Counted from the first letter of the stretch, positions 54,933 through 63,479 are shown. The stretch: DNA of 64,000 nt from Smithellaceae bacterium (GCA_030690945.1 JAUYFM010000033.1:114709-178708); one strand, 5' to 3'. Translations and numbers: made by a program. Notes: generated by a model not told the origin, from the letters alone.

Positions 54933-55610
54933 TTACAAGGCAATGCGCGCCAGCTTCATCCAACTCGAATTCTCCCAGTTTTTATGGACGGCTGAAGGAT
55001 TTTCCGTTGCCGGATTCAGTCCGCACTTCAAAGCAAAATACCGGTGTAGTGCCAGACAACCGGTTAATTCCGGATGAAAAATAGTGACTAAGACACTGTC
55101 ACTTTCCGCTGCAGCGATATAATCGTCAATTCGAAGCAGAACATGAACATCTTTTCCTGCACGAATAATTTTCGGCGCGCGGATAAACGTTAAAGGAATC
55201 GGTTCATCAGACACAGCCCCGATAACTGCTTCACTTTTGAAACTGTCGAGCTGACTGCCGAAGCCGTTACGTTCGATTTCCATATCGATGAGGCCCAGGC
55301 AGGCTTTTTCGCCGAGCACTTTATCGGCCAGCAAGATGGCGCCCGCGCAGGTGCCCCAGATTTTCATACCGCGGCGGTGATGTTGAAGAATGACGTCTTT
55401 CAGTTCGAAAATATTCAGCAGCCTGGCCAGACAAGTGCTTTCGCCGCCGGGAATGATCAGTCCAGCCAGATTGGTAAAATCCTCCGCCAGCTTGACTCGC
55501 TTATAGGGAAGGCCCAACCGTTCCAGATGCTCCAGATGCTCATGGACGCCGCCTTGCAGATCCAGGACGCCTATCAAATCCGGTTTATGTCTGATCAAAT
55601 GCACGGACAT
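54933..55610 (-). CDS. pdxT: Pyridoxal 5'-phosphate synthase glutaminase subunit
   Basis: 225 residues of the class I glutaminase fold: GVLDLQGGVHEH at the N-terminus, PGGESTC, nucleophile C88 in IWGTCAGAILLA, and the H/E pair in FHPELTG. PdxT frees ammonia for PdxS. It begins 8 bp after pdxS. It is somewhat longer than the usual 190-200 residues at the C-terminus. Confidence 0.95.
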   Translation of the reverse strand: MSVHLIRHKPDLIGVLDLQGGVHEHLEHLERLGLPYKRVKLAEDFTNLAGLIIPGGESTCLARLLNIFELKDVILQHHRRGMKIWGTCAGAILLADKVLGEKACLGLIDMEIERNGFGSQLDSFKSEAVIGAVSDEPIPLTFIRAPKIIRAGKDVHVLLRIDDYIAAAESDSVLVTIFHPELTGCLALHRYFALKCGLNPATENPSAVHKNWENSSWMKLARIAL

Positions 55611-55618
55611 AACGATGC

Positions 55619-56500
55619 TTACCAGCCTCGCTTGGCAAGAATCTGCTCCGGCGGAATCTGCCCGATTTCCAAACCAGGCATAGCCTCACCCAGACCTATG
55701 GATGCTTCCAGTACTTTTTGCGGATCATTGAAATAAGCAGTGGCCTTGACGATAGCTCTTGCGCGAAGTGCCGGGTCGGCAGACTTAAAAATGCCGGAAC
55801 CCACAAATACGCCATCGCAACCAAGCTGCATCATCAATGCCGCGTCGGCGGGTGTTGCAATACCGCCTGCGGCAAAATTGACCACCGGCAGGCGTCCCAG
55901 CTCTTTGACTCTCAGCGCCAGTTCATAGGGCATACCGTTATTTTTAGCAAATCCGGTCACTTCTTCCACAGGCATTTGTGCCAGTTGACGAATTTCACGG
56001 TTCATGGTTCTCATATGGCGGACAGCCTCGACAACATTGCCCGTACCTGCCTCACCTTTGGTGCGGATCATCGCCGCACCTTCGCCAATTCTTCTTAGCG
56101 CTTCGCCCAGGTTGCGCGCGCCGCAAACAAAAGGAATCGAGAACTTAGTTTTATCGATATGGCATTCCTCATCGGCCGGTGTCAGGACTTCGCTTTCATC
56201 AATGTAGTCGATTCGTAGGGCTTCCAGCAGTTGCGCTTCCACAAAATGACCGATTCTGGCCTTGGCCATCACAGGAATCGACACGGCTTTCTTTATTTCG
56301 GCAATCATTGCCGGGTCGGACATTCTGGCGACTCCACCGTCTTTGCGGATATCTGACGGCACCCGTTCCAGCGCCATCACGGCCACAGCTCCCGCTTCTT
56401 CCGCTAATTTGGCCTGTTCCACATTGGTGACATCCATGATGACGCCGCCTTTCAGCATCTGCGCCAACTGGACATTTAATTCATATCTTTTTGCATCCAC
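55619..56500 (-). CDS. pdxS: Pyridoxal 5'-phosphate synthase, lyase subunit
   Basis: 293 residues, very conserved: [24 protein letters not shown], the catalytic lysine in [27 protein letters not shown] and the C-terminal [14 protein letters not shown]. With PdxT it makes vitamin B6 from ribose 5-phosphate, glyceraldehyde 3-phosphate and glutamine. Length and start are standard, with GGAGG-like sequence just before the ATG. Confidence 0.97.
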   Translation of the reverse strand: MDAKRYELNVQLAQMLKGGVIMDVTNVEQAKLAEEAGAVAVMALERVPSDIRKDGGVARMSDPAMIAEIKKAVSIPVMAKARIGHFVEAQLLEALRIDYIDESEVLTPADEECHIDKTKFSIPFVCGARNLGEALRRIGEGAAMIRTKGEAGTGNVVEAVRHMRTMNREIRQLAQMPVEEVTGFAKNNGMPYELALRVKELGRLPVVNFAAGGIATPADAALMMQLGCDGVFVGSGIFKSADPALRARAIVKATAYFNDPQKVLEASIGLGEAMPGLEIGQIPPEQILAKRGW

Positions 56501-56622
56501 TTTTAATACGCCTCCTACTTTTTAAGATCTATACTCGTAATGTTTTGCCGTAATGCAAACTAATTTAATCACTTGATTCTAAGAATACAAATGGATTTTC
56601 GTCAAGTACAATAATTGGTCGG

Positions 56623-57402
56623 CTACCATAGCAATCGGGTCTTGATTTTTTGGTCGCTAAGGTAATTTTTAATTTGAGTGATGGTATATGTCCGGTAATG
56701 CACCATTGAAGCAATCAGCGCCGCGTCGGCCCTGCCTGTTGTCAGGACATCCGCCAGATGCTCAGGCCTGCCCGCGCCGCCGGAGGCAATTACCGGAATA
56801 TGGACATTATCTGAAATAAGCGCCGTTAAATTAAGTTCATAGCCGTCTTGCGTGCCGTCGGCGTCAATGGAATTGAGGCAAATTTCTCCCGCGCCTAAGT
56901 TCTCTCCTTCTTTGGCCCACCATAGCGCGTCGATGCCGGTATATTTTCTGCCGCCTTCAATGACGATTTCATAACCCGAAGGAGTTTGCTGGGAAACCCC
57001 CACTTTTTTGACATCCATCCCCAACACAATGCACTGACTACCAAATGCTCTTGCACCCTGCGAGATGATATCCGGTTCAAGAACTGCGGCAGAGTTCACG
57101 CTCACTTTTTCCGCTCCGGCCAGAATGACTTTGCGCATATCATCGAGATTACGGATGCCGCCTCCTACGGAAAAGGGGATGAAGATAGTTTCGGCTACGC
57201 GTCGGACGACATCGATCATAATGTCGCGTTTGTCGGATGAAGCTGTGATGTCATAGAAGACAATTTCGTCCGCGCCTTGCTCGTAGTATTCGCGGGCGAC
57301 TTCCACCGGATCGCCGATATCCACATTGCCTTCAAATTTAATGCCTTTGGTCAATCTGCCGTCGCGCACGTCCAGACAGGGAATAATTCTTTTACTAATC
57401 AT
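56623..57402 (-). CDS. hisF: Imidazole glycerol phosphate synthase, cyclase subunit
   Basis: 259 residues, TIM barrel beginning with [21 protein letters not shown]; catalytic aspartates in PCLDV and [13 protein letters not shown]. It closes the imidazole ring using ammonia from HisH and releases AICAR. Its start overlaps hisH by 8 bp. The remaining his genes are not in the window. Confidence 0.97.
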   Translation of the reverse strand: MISKRIIPCLDVRDGRLTKGIKFEGNVDIGDPVEVAREYYEQGADEIVFYDITASSDKRDIMIDVVRRVAETIFIPFSVGGGIRNLDDMRKVILAGAEKVSVNSAAVLEPDIISQGARAFGSQCIVLGMDVKKVGVSQQTPSGYEIVIEGGRKYTGIDALWWAKEGENLGAGEICLNSIDADGTQDGYELNLTALISDNVHIPVIASGGAGRPEHLADVLTTGRADAALIASMVHYRTYTITQIKNYLSDQKIKTRLLW

Positions 57403-58024
57403 TGCCCCTCCATGCGCAGAAATTTTTAAGAATTTGCAGTCCCGGCCTGCCGCTTTTTTCCGGATGGAACTGCATGGCGATCAGGTTTTTAACTGCCAGC
57501 ACAGAGCAAAAGCTCATGCCGTAATCGGTTGTGCCCAAAACGGACGCTTGATCGGATGGCGACGGATAATAGGAATGGACAAAGTAATACTCCGACTCCG
57601 GTTCGATGCCTGCAAACACAGGATGAGTACGTTTTAATGTAACACTATTCCAGCCCATATGCGGAATTTTTAATGGCAACCCGGCGGATGATAAATGTTC
57701 GGGGAATCGTTTCGTCGAACCGGCAACCAGGCCTATGCACTCCGTATTGTTTTCTTCGGAGTAGTCCAGGATAATCTGTGTGCCCAGGCAGATGCCCATA
57801 AGCGGCTTGCCGGTGTTGATCCAGCTTTTCAGCCAGACATCGAGCTTCTTCTGCCGCAGATAAGCCATCGCTTCGCCCGCGGCGCCGACACCCGGAAAAA
57901 TCACATGCGATGCCGCGTCGAGTTTTTGGGTATCATCCGTGATGACAAAATTCTGCCTGATATTTTGCAGCGCCCGCGCCACACTGGTGATGTTACCGGC
58001 ATTGTAATCTATAATTGCGATCAT
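57395..58024 (-). CDS. hisH: Imidazole glycerol phosphate synthase, glutaminase subunit
   Basis: Start set at ATG 58024 ([11 protein letters not shown]), giving 209 residues; 12 extra upstream residues in frame are not conserved-looking. Class I glutaminase: cysteine in [14 protein letters not shown] and the H/E pair in QFHPEKSG. It supplies ammonia to HisF. It is the first of the two his genes here, separated from the integron integrase by about 100 bp. Confidence 0.95.
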   Translation of the reverse strand: MIAIIDYNAGNITSVARALQNIRQNFVITDDTQKLDAASHVIFPGVGAAGEAMAYLRQKKLDVWLKSWINTGKPLMGICLGTQIILDYSEENNTECIGLVAGSTKRFPEHLSSAGLPLKIPHMGWNSVTLKRTHPVFAGIEPESEYYFVHSYYPSPSDQASVLGTTDYGMSFCSVLAVKNLIAMQFHPEKSGRPGLQILKNFCAWRGND

Positions 58025-58127
58025 TGTGTGTTCAATTCTTTCGAAAATGGTTATGAGCACTTTCTAGGTTTTATTAGCAAAGTTTATGCCCCAGCGCCAA
58101 TACCATTTATCTGTGTACTTACATTCT

Positions 58128-59147
58128 TCAACACGCCTGCCTCTTTGTCCCGGCCGGCAGCGTATCGAGCGGGCTTTGCAGGCTGCGGATATCGCGGGCC
58201 ATAACATGGGTGTAGATCTCCGTTGTTTTGACATCCGCGTGACCGAGCAGTTCCTGGAGTACACGGATATTGACGCCGTTTTCCAGCATATGCGTAGCAA
58301 AACTATGGCGCAGTGTGTGGCAGCCAACCCTCTTGTCGATTTTGGCTTCTTGCGCAGCCCGCTTCACCGCCTTCTGCAAGACAGATTCGAGCACATGATG
58401 ACGCATTTCTTTGCCGGAGCGCGGGTCGTGTGATCGCAGCTTGGCGGGAAAAACCCACTGCCAGCCGGTCTCTCTTGAGGCTTTAGGATACTTCCTGGCC
58501 AGCGCTTCCGGCACATAGACCTCTCCGAACCCCTCCTCAAGATCTTTATGGTGAAGAGTCTTCACGGCGGTAATCTGCTTGAGCATTTCTTCACGCACAT
58601 TTTTGGGTAGCACAGTAGTCCGGTCCTTGCCTCCCTTGCCGCCTCGGATAAAAATGAGATTCTGGCCGAAGTCGATATCCTGAACACGAAGTCGAATGCA
58701 TTCCATGAGTCTCAACCCGCCGCCGTAGAGAAGTTTAGCCATCAGGGCAGGCTTGCCCTCCATGCCAGCCAGAAGGCGCTGAACCTCTGCCTGCGTCATC
58801 ACGGTGGGTGGGCCTGTCGCGCGCTTGCCGCGTGCCGGAGCGATCTCTTCCGCCAGTTGAATATCCAGAACATGTTTGTAGAGAAAAACCAGGGCATTCA
58901 GCGCCTGCCGTTGCGTTGATGCCGTCACCCCGCCTTCGGTAGCTAAATGGGAGAGAAACGCCTCAATATTTTTAGCCCCGAGAACCCGTGGATGGGTTTT
59001 ACCGCCAAAGTAGTTGATATAACGAAGTATCCATTGACAATAGGTCTGTTCGGTGCGATAGGCATAATGGTGATAGCGAAGGACCTCTCGAACCTGATCC
59101 ATTAATTTGAGTTTCGGATTGGGGTGGAACTTCGGTTTATTTTCCAT
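58128..59147 (-). CDS. intI: Integron integrase
   Basis: Start set at ATG 59147 (MENKPKFH) with AGGG 8-9 nt upstream; 339 residues. Tyrosine recombinase with the catalytic set R146 (GLRLME), H277-x-x-R280 (CHTLRH), H303 (LGHADV) and Y312 (IYTHV). The extra segment that marks IntI within the family is at 199-234: HHKDLEEGFGEVYVPEALA then RKYP…WQWVFPA. It faces left, away from a rightward run of attC-bounded cassettes, the classical integron layout. It seems intact. It inserts and excises cassettes at attI and attC. Confidence 0.95.
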   Translation of the reverse strand: MENKPKFHPNPKLKLMDQVREVLRYHHYAYRTEQTYCQWILRYINYFGGKTHPRVLGAKNIEAFLSHLATEGGVTASTQRQALNALVFLYKHVLDIQLAEEIAPARGKRATGPPTVMTQAEVQRLLAGMEGKPALMAKLLYGGGLRLMECIRLRVQDIDFGQNLIFIRGGKGGKDRTTVLPKNVREEMLKQITAVKTLHHKDLEEGFGEVYVPEALARKYPKASRETGWQWVFPAKLRSHDPRSGKEMRHHVLESVLQKAVKRAAQEAKIDKRVGCHTLRHSFATHMLENGVNIRVLQELLGHADVKTTEIYTHVMARDIRSLQSPLDTLPAGTKRQAC

Positions 59148-59166
59148 GTTTAATGCCCTAATATCG

Positions 59167-59321
59167 CAATAAGTGGAATTTGGCAAGGCGATTTGCAATA
59201 AGCGGAAAATAATTTGCCAATTATTCCATGCTTTATATCTCAATATCTCAATAAGTGGAAAATATTTCCATCTATATGGTCCGTTATGATAGAATATTTT
59301 CCGTCTATTACACTGTTAGCT
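59167..59321. promoter_or_regulatory. attI: attI region: three direct repeats and the insertion point
   Basis: The unit CAATAAGYGGAA occurs three times, at 59167-59178, 59196-59207 and 59249-59260 (the last two extend to AAAAT). The proposed crossover is the G/TT of GTTAGCT at 59315-59321, because TTAGCT is complementary to the AGCTAAC that opens the first attC (60459-60465). Direct repeats next to the crossover are expected of attI integrase-binding sites; the exact binding is untested. The cassette promoter is not obvious. Confidence 0.65.
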
Positions 59322-59343
59322 ATCTAAATTGAATGGATAATTT

Positions 59344-60456
59344 ATGACAAAGGTTTTGATAACTGGACATTCTGTAGGACAAGACTTTGGAATCTGCGAT
59401 GCTTGTGGATTCGATCATGAATGGTTACTTCACTATCCATCGGTTATGCTATGGGTTGAAAAAGTCCTCCTTACAAAAAGCACGTGGAATGCTATTTTTA
59501 ATATCCCACCCGAAAAAACTGAAAGTCCATTTTATAAGTCAAACCGATTAATATTTGAAATGATGCATTCAGCTGGTCTCTTGGAAATTATTGACCCGGC
59601 TGAATTGCTTCCCAAAAAAATCGGACCAATTATCATATCGAGTGTCGAAGATGATTTAAATAAACTTGCAGAACGATTTCCTGATACAGTTAAGCTTGGA
59701 GAGGATTTTGTCGCAACCGGTCAAATTTTCATTAATAAAGATGAATATTGTGCACCTTACCTTAATTCAGTGTATGCATCCTTGATGCTTGCAAAAATAC
59801 TTGATGCGCAATGTCTCTTTAACAGTAAAGCACTAAATTACTGTAACTATAAGTTTGGCCTTAGTCCCTATTCACCTGTCGCACAAGATGCGAGAATAGA
59901 ATGTTTCCATTCTGTGTTTGAGAATTTATTTCCAAACGAGCCACTTTTACCTGAATATTCTTACATGAAGGAATTTGGTCGTGGCAAACGGACGTGCGAT
60001 AACTGTATTAAAAAGACAAAATGTTCAGATTTGTATCTTACTACTGTTGAGTCTCAAACAGAAAAGGCCATCCGGATGAGAAGTTATGAGGAAATTGAAA
60101 AGGCAAGAGAACTAATAAATAGGATAATTGAAAAGAAAAACTGTGTTGATATTGACCCTCATGATGTTAAAAAAGAATTTCTTAATGAATGTCGGCGATT
60201 ATCGCTTAGGAATCGAAAAGTATTTTCTAAAGTTAAATACTGGTGTAGCCTATCTATGATGTTTTCCGTCCCTTTAACTATGACTGGAATATCTACGCAG
60301 ACACCATCTATTCTTGCAGCTGGTGCAGCAACACTCGGATTATCAACAGGTCTTAAAAGCTTAATGGATTCACTGCAAGAGAAATATCGATGGACTGCAT
60401 ATTTTAATAAAAACTATGGGAAAGAAGATAAGCCATTTTATTTGCCGCCACCATGA
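59344..60456 (+). CDS. Cassette 1 protein, unknown, cysteine-rich with hydrophobic C-terminal pair
   Basis: 370 residues, no family recognised. Visible features: an N-terminal CDACGFDH, a central CxxC-x5-C group (RTCDNCIKKTKCSDLY, about residues 221-232), and near residues 300-345 two hydrophobic stretches separated by a short loop (YWCSLSMMFSVPLTMTG; TPSILAAGAATLGLSTG), then a charged tail. It begins 28 bp after the attI crossover and ends 2 bp before attC1. AT-rich codon use contrasts with the his/pdx genes beside it, as expected for captured DNA. A membrane-associated effector is conceivable, without further support. Confidence 0.75.
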   Translation: MTKVLITGHSVGQDFGICDACGFDHEWLLHYPSVMLWVEKVLLTKSTWNAIFNIPPEKTESPFYKSNRLIFEMMHSAGLLEIIDPAELLPKKIGPIIISSVEDDLNKLAERFPDTVKLGEDFVATGQIFINKDEYCAPYLNSVYASLMLAKILDAQCLFNSKALNYCNYKFGLSPYSPVAQDARIECFHSVFENLFPNEPLLPEYSYMKEFGRGKRTCDNCIKKTKCSDLYLTTVESQTEKAIRMRSYEEIEKARELINRIIEKKNCVDIDPHDVKKEFLNECRRLSLRNRKVFSKVKYWCSLSMMFSVPLTMTGISTQTPSILAAGAATLGLSTGLKSLMDSLQEKYRWTAYFNKNYGKEDKPFYLPPP

Positions 60457-60458
60457 AA

Positions 60459-60513
60459 AGCTAACCCGTCGCTCCACCCGATCGCTTCGCTCCGGGTGAG
60501 CTTTTCGTTGGCA
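60459..60513 (+). repeat. attC: attC1 recombination site (end of cassette 1)
   Basis: 55 bp from the inverse core AGCTAAC (60459-60465) to the core GTTGGCA (60507-60513). The inner stem is CACCCG…CGGGTG around the conserved ATCGCT-TCGCTC loop. AGCTAAC is the exact complement of GTTAGCT at the attI junction, as it must be for cassette 1. Confidence 0.92.
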
Positions 60514-60528
60514 TGAAGAATATTGCAT

Positions 60529-60948
60529 ATGATTGAATATAAGACAGGTACTTCTTGCATAGACTGGAACATGCTCACGGAATTGTATGGAGAGGTGGGC
60601 TTGGTCGCAAATCACGGCAAAAAGAAAGAAAGCAATATTATTCGTGAGGCGTTTCAAGCAAGCCATAAGGTTGTAACCGCATGGAGCAAAGATAAATTAA
60701 TAGGCGCAGGCCGCATGCTCACTGACGGTATCTGTTACGGCAGTATTTTTGATGTTGGCGTATTGCCTTCATTTCAAAAACAAGGAATCGGAAAAGGCAT
60801 TATTACTGAAATACTGAAAGGCAATGAGCATCTTTGCATTCATCTCACTTCAACCTTTGGCAATGAGCAGTTTTATAAGCACCTTGGTTTTTCGCATCAT
60901 AAAACGGCAATGGCCAAGTATCCATATGCCAGTGAGTATTTAGAATGA
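60529..60948 (+). CDS. Cassette 2 GNAT acetyltransferase
   Basis: 139 residues from ATG 60529 (an in-frame TTG lies 6 bp upstream). The GNAT core is complete: DKLIGAGRMLTDG (beta-4), VGVLPSFQKQGIGKGIITEIL with Q-K-Q-G-I-G-K as the acetyl-CoA loop, and FYKHLGFSHH at the end. Small GNATs of this type are frequent integron cassettes and include antibiotic or metabolite acetylases; substrate unknown. It occupies the whole cassette (60508-61006). Confidence 0.88.
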   Translation: MIEYKTGTSCIDWNMLTELYGEVGLVANHGKKKESNIIREAFQASHKVVTAWSKDKLIGAGRMLTDGICYGSIFDVGVLPSFQKQGIGKGIITEILKGNEHLCIHLTSTFGNEQFYKHLGFSHHKTAMAKYPYASEYLE

Positions 60949-60957
60949 AAATAAAAA

Positions 60958-61012
60958 TGCCAACAAATCAATACAGCCGATCGCTACGCTCCGGCTGATT
61001 TCGTCGTTGAGC
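60958..61012 (+). repeat. attC: attC2 recombination site (end of cassette 2)
   Basis: 55 bp from TGCCAAC (60958-60964) to GTTGAGC (61006-61012). TGCCAAC is the exact complement of the core GTTGGCA at which cassette 2 starts. Inner stem CAGCCG…CGGCTG: two bases changed together relative to attC1. Confidence 0.92.
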
Positions 61013-61051
61013 ATCCGAATTCAAACACAATAGGAATAATAAGGAGCAGTA

Positions 61052-62248
61052 ATGAGTTGGGAAAAATATAAACCACTGGTGGCAGATTCCAGAGACCTTA
61101 TTGTAATTCCTACATTATCCACAAACCTCTCTGGGGTAGATGGACCTGGATTAGATGTTGGTTGTGGAGATGGTGATCTAACTAAGATAATAGCTTGTCA
61201 TTTAAATACTACAATATTTGGAATTGACCTAAATAATAAACTTATTGAGAATGCAAACAAAAGTGCAAATGGTAATATTTTTTTAGTGGGTGACCTTACT
61301 AAAAGGGCCATAAGCAAAACCGGTGTAAAGTTCAGATTCTCCCTTAGTAATTGTTTTTATAATCATTTGGATAGTCACTCTGTAAGGGCTTGCATGGATG
61401 ACATGCGATCTTCTATGGAAGAAAATGCAAGAATTGTTATAATTGTCCCCCATTGGCGTAGGGCTGAAAAGAATTATAAAAAACTTAAACGATATCCATG
61501 GGGATTAACGGCGATCCCAGAGTATGGCAATAGACAATATTTTCGATATGGTGAATGGTACTGTAAGGCCTTGACTGATGCAGGGTATTTAATCAACAAG
61601 CATGAGACTATAATAATTCCAGAATCGTTAAGCAATAGTGAAAGATATGGAAAGGACGTAGGAAATCCAATCTTATCACTGATTGTAGCTGAGGCAAAGC
61701 ATAACAAAAATGAAGAGGCTATCGCAAAGAAAGCTTTCGATGTTGCCCACGACAATAGAAAATTTGAAATTGATATGCTTTGGAAGCGTAGTATCTTTTA
61801 TTGGGGATTTATAGCGGCGTCATTTATCGGCTTTTGTGCAACTGAAAGGTTAAATAGTAATTTGTCAATTGTATTCTCTGCATTTGGTTTCATGTGTTCC
61901 GTCGCATGGTCAGCAGGAAATCGTGGAAGTAAATATTGGCAGGAATACTGGGAAAATAAAGTAGTGTTGTTTCAGAATCGTGTTACTGGTGATATATTTA
62001 TTGATCATTTTCCTTTAAAACCTTCCATCTTTAGCCAATTTAGCGCTCGTAGGCTAAGTGTAAGCAAGCTATTGATGGGGATTTCTGATTATACGATAAT
62101 GGTTTGGTTTGCGATACTTTTGTATAAACTTGCCCACTATTCAGGCTGGATATCTGGCCCGCTTCCTGGCTTTGCGTACTCATTAGCAATTGGGAGTACT
62201 ATATTGTATTCCTTATATGTTCTCTTTAGAAGTAAATCAGAGGACTAA
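61052..62248 (+). CDS. Cassette 3 protein A: methyltransferase-like domain fused to a membrane module
   Basis: 398 residues with AAGGAG 6-7 nt before the ATG. Residues 30-150 hold a SAM-binding Rossmann motif (GLDVGCGDGDL, 33-43) and acidic strand 2 (FGIDLNN). Residues about 225-398 contain four hydrophobic helices (FYWGFIAASFIGFCA; LSIVFSAFGFMCSVAW; IMVWFAILLYKLAHY; FAYSLAIGSTILYSLYVLF) with a conserved-looking NRGSKYWQEYWE loop on the inner side, reminiscent of RipA-like octameric membrane proteins; that resemblance is from memory and uncertain. A methyltransferase joined to such a membrane piece is unusual. Confidence 0.78.
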   Translation: MSWEKYKPLVADSRDLIVIPTLSTNLSGVDGPGLDVGCGDGDLTKIIACHLNTTIFGIDLNNKLIENANKSANGNIFLVGDLTKRAISKTGVKFRFSLSNCFYNHLDSHSVRACMDDMRSSMEENARIVIIVPHWRRAEKNYKKLKRYPWGLTAIPEYGNRQYFRYGEWYCKALTDAGYLINKHETIIIPESLSNSERYGKDVGNPILSLIVAEAKHNKNEEAIAKKAFDVAHDNRKFEIDMLWKRSIFYWGFIAASFIGFCATERLNSNLSIVFSAFGFMCSVAWSAGNRGSKYWQEYWENKVVLFQNRVTGDIFIDHFPLKPSIFSQFSARRLSVSKLLMGISDYTIMVWFAILLYKLAHYSGWISGPLPGFAYSLAIGSTILYSLYVLFRSKSED

Positions 62249-62270
62249 ACGGAAATAATATCCATCTGGA

Positions 62271-62882
62271 ATGTGCAACATGGTTGAAAATGACATTAAT
62301 AGATTCGTAATAGCTCAAGACCAATTGCCTGATAAATTTCCTACGCATCTGCACCAATCGGTGTTTTGGGAAAGCTTAGGTCGGGCCGTTGGTACATTTG
62401 GATTTCTTGAGGAAGTGTTAGGTAAGGCCATATTTGCTTTATCGGGCACACGACCTTACGAAGAAAATGAGATAAAAAGCGCCTCTGAAAAATGGCTCCC
62501 AATACTGGAGCGAGCACTGTATGACCAGCTTGGCGGCCTTATAGATAGTTTTGGTAAAGCAGTTCGCGAACATCCGAAATCAACAATAAATAACCTAGAT
62601 GAACTGCTGGTTGATTTAAAAAAGGCTGCGGAAATGCGAAATCTATTATGTCACGGATCATGGGGCTCGCCTGATGATTCCGGTGCTTCTCTGCCATTGT
62701 TTGTAAACCGCCAAATGGAAATCTTTGATACGAAGGTGGATTGTGCATTTCTCAATCAGGTACAAGTACATGTGGCCAGTTTAGCATGTGAGGTGATAAA
62801 CACTGTAACTCATATGGGCTTCCAATTCCCAGGGTCTTCTGGACCAGGAGTTAAAATCTGGAACAATGAGAAAGTGCAATGA
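62271..62882 (+). CDS. Cassette 3 protein B, unknown
   Basis: 203 residues (ATG 62280 possible, 3 residues shorter), 22 bp after protein A in the same cassette, so co-transcribed. It is helical, with motifs FWESLGRAVGTFGFLEEVLG and MRNLLCHGSWG. The combination of an N-terminal FxxLExxLG-like helix and an R-N-x-x-x-H-G-x-W motif is reminiscent of HEPN-like/RiPP-independent four-helix proteins in which a RNxxxH signature forms an RNase site: R-N-L-L-C-H at about residues 124-129 fits RxxxxH (R-N-x3-H). HEPN assignment is tentative. Confidence 0.7.
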   Translation: MCNMVENDINRFVIAQDQLPDKFPTHLHQSVFWESLGRAVGTFGFLEEVLGKAIFALSGTRPYEENEIKSASEKWLPILERALYDQLGGLIDSFGKAVREHPKSTINNLDELLVDLKKAAEMRNLLCHGSWGSPDDSGASLPLFVNRQMEIFDTKVDCAFLNQVQVHVASLACEVINTVTHMGFQFPGSSGPGVKIWNNEKVQ

Positions 62883-62919
62883 ATATTCTTATGTTTGAAT
62901 ATGACCATAATTAATATTT

Positions 62920-62975
62920 GCCCAACAAGGGCAATGCACCCGATCGCTGCGCTCCGGGTGATTTTTTCGTTATAA
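62920..62975 (+). repeat. attC: attC3 recombination site (end of cassette 3)
   Basis: 56 bp from GCCCAAC (62920-62926) to GTTATAA (62969-62975). GCCCAAC complements the cassette 3 start core GTTGAGC with one mismatch. Inner stem CACCCG…CGGGTG as in attC1. Confidence 0.9.
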
Positions 62976-62990
62976 TTGAAAGGTGTATCA

Positions 62991-63428
62991 ATGAATTATT
63001 CAATTGTGCTTACTATTCTGTCTGGTGTCACTATTTTCGTGCTCGGACAATTTGTACTGAAATTAGTGCTCGATCCAATCGTTGCTTTGAAAACAGTTTT
63101 TGGCGAATTGTCGGCATTTTTTCTACGAGAACAAACTAAAATTACTGGGGCAACTGCGACAAAAGAAATAACAGATGAAATTCATCGTATTTCATCAACA
63201 ATTTTAGCCAAGCAACAGGCAATATGCTTTTATCCTTTTTTTGCATTTTGCCTACGATTGCCGAGCAAAAAGATGCTTCTTGAGGGATGTCAATCATTAA
63301 ACTCTATTGGCTATACTGTAAATCCTAATATTCATTTTAGTGGTGGTGATAGGTATGAGGCCATTATTAAAGAGATGAAAGAAATAAGCACTAATTTAAA
63401 AGTAAGAGTTGATTTTATAATATTATAA
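62991..63428 (+). CDS. Cassette 4 protein, membrane-anchored, unknown
   Basis: 145 residues from ATG 62991, with AAAGGTG as ribosome-binding site. One N-terminal transmembrane helix (SIVLTILSGVTIFVLGQFVLKLVL) followed by a short helical part (FFLREQTKIT…TDEIHRISSTILAKQQAI), a second weakly hydrophobic patch (CFYPFFAFCLRL) and an alpha/beta tail. No family recognised. Its stop codon is inside the attC4 inverse core. Confidence 0.72.
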   Translation: MNYSIVLTILSGVTIFVLGQFVLKLVLDPIVALKTVFGELSAFFLREQTKITGATATKEITDEIHRISSTILAKQQAICFYPFFAFCLRLPSKKMLLEGCQSLNSIGYTVNPNIHFSGGDRYEAIIKEMKEISTNLKVRVDFIIL

Positions 63429-63479
63429 CAAAAGCAATACAGCCGATCGCTTACGCTCCGGCTGATTTTTTCGTTAGGA
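63423..63479 (+). repeat. attC: attC4 recombination site (end of cassette 4)
   Basis: 57 bp from TTATAAC (63423-63429) to GTTAGGA (63473-63479). TTATAAC is the exact complement of GTTATAA, the cassette 4 start core. Inner stem CAGCCG…CGGCTG as in attC2, with one extra loop base. Confidence 0.92.

Noticed and set aside
60459..63479. Four similar 55-57 bp repeats could be taken for a CRISPR array or REP elements
   Set aside because: Spacing is 440-1,900 bp with genes between, each has complementary end cores, and an IntI gene precedes them: these are attC sites.
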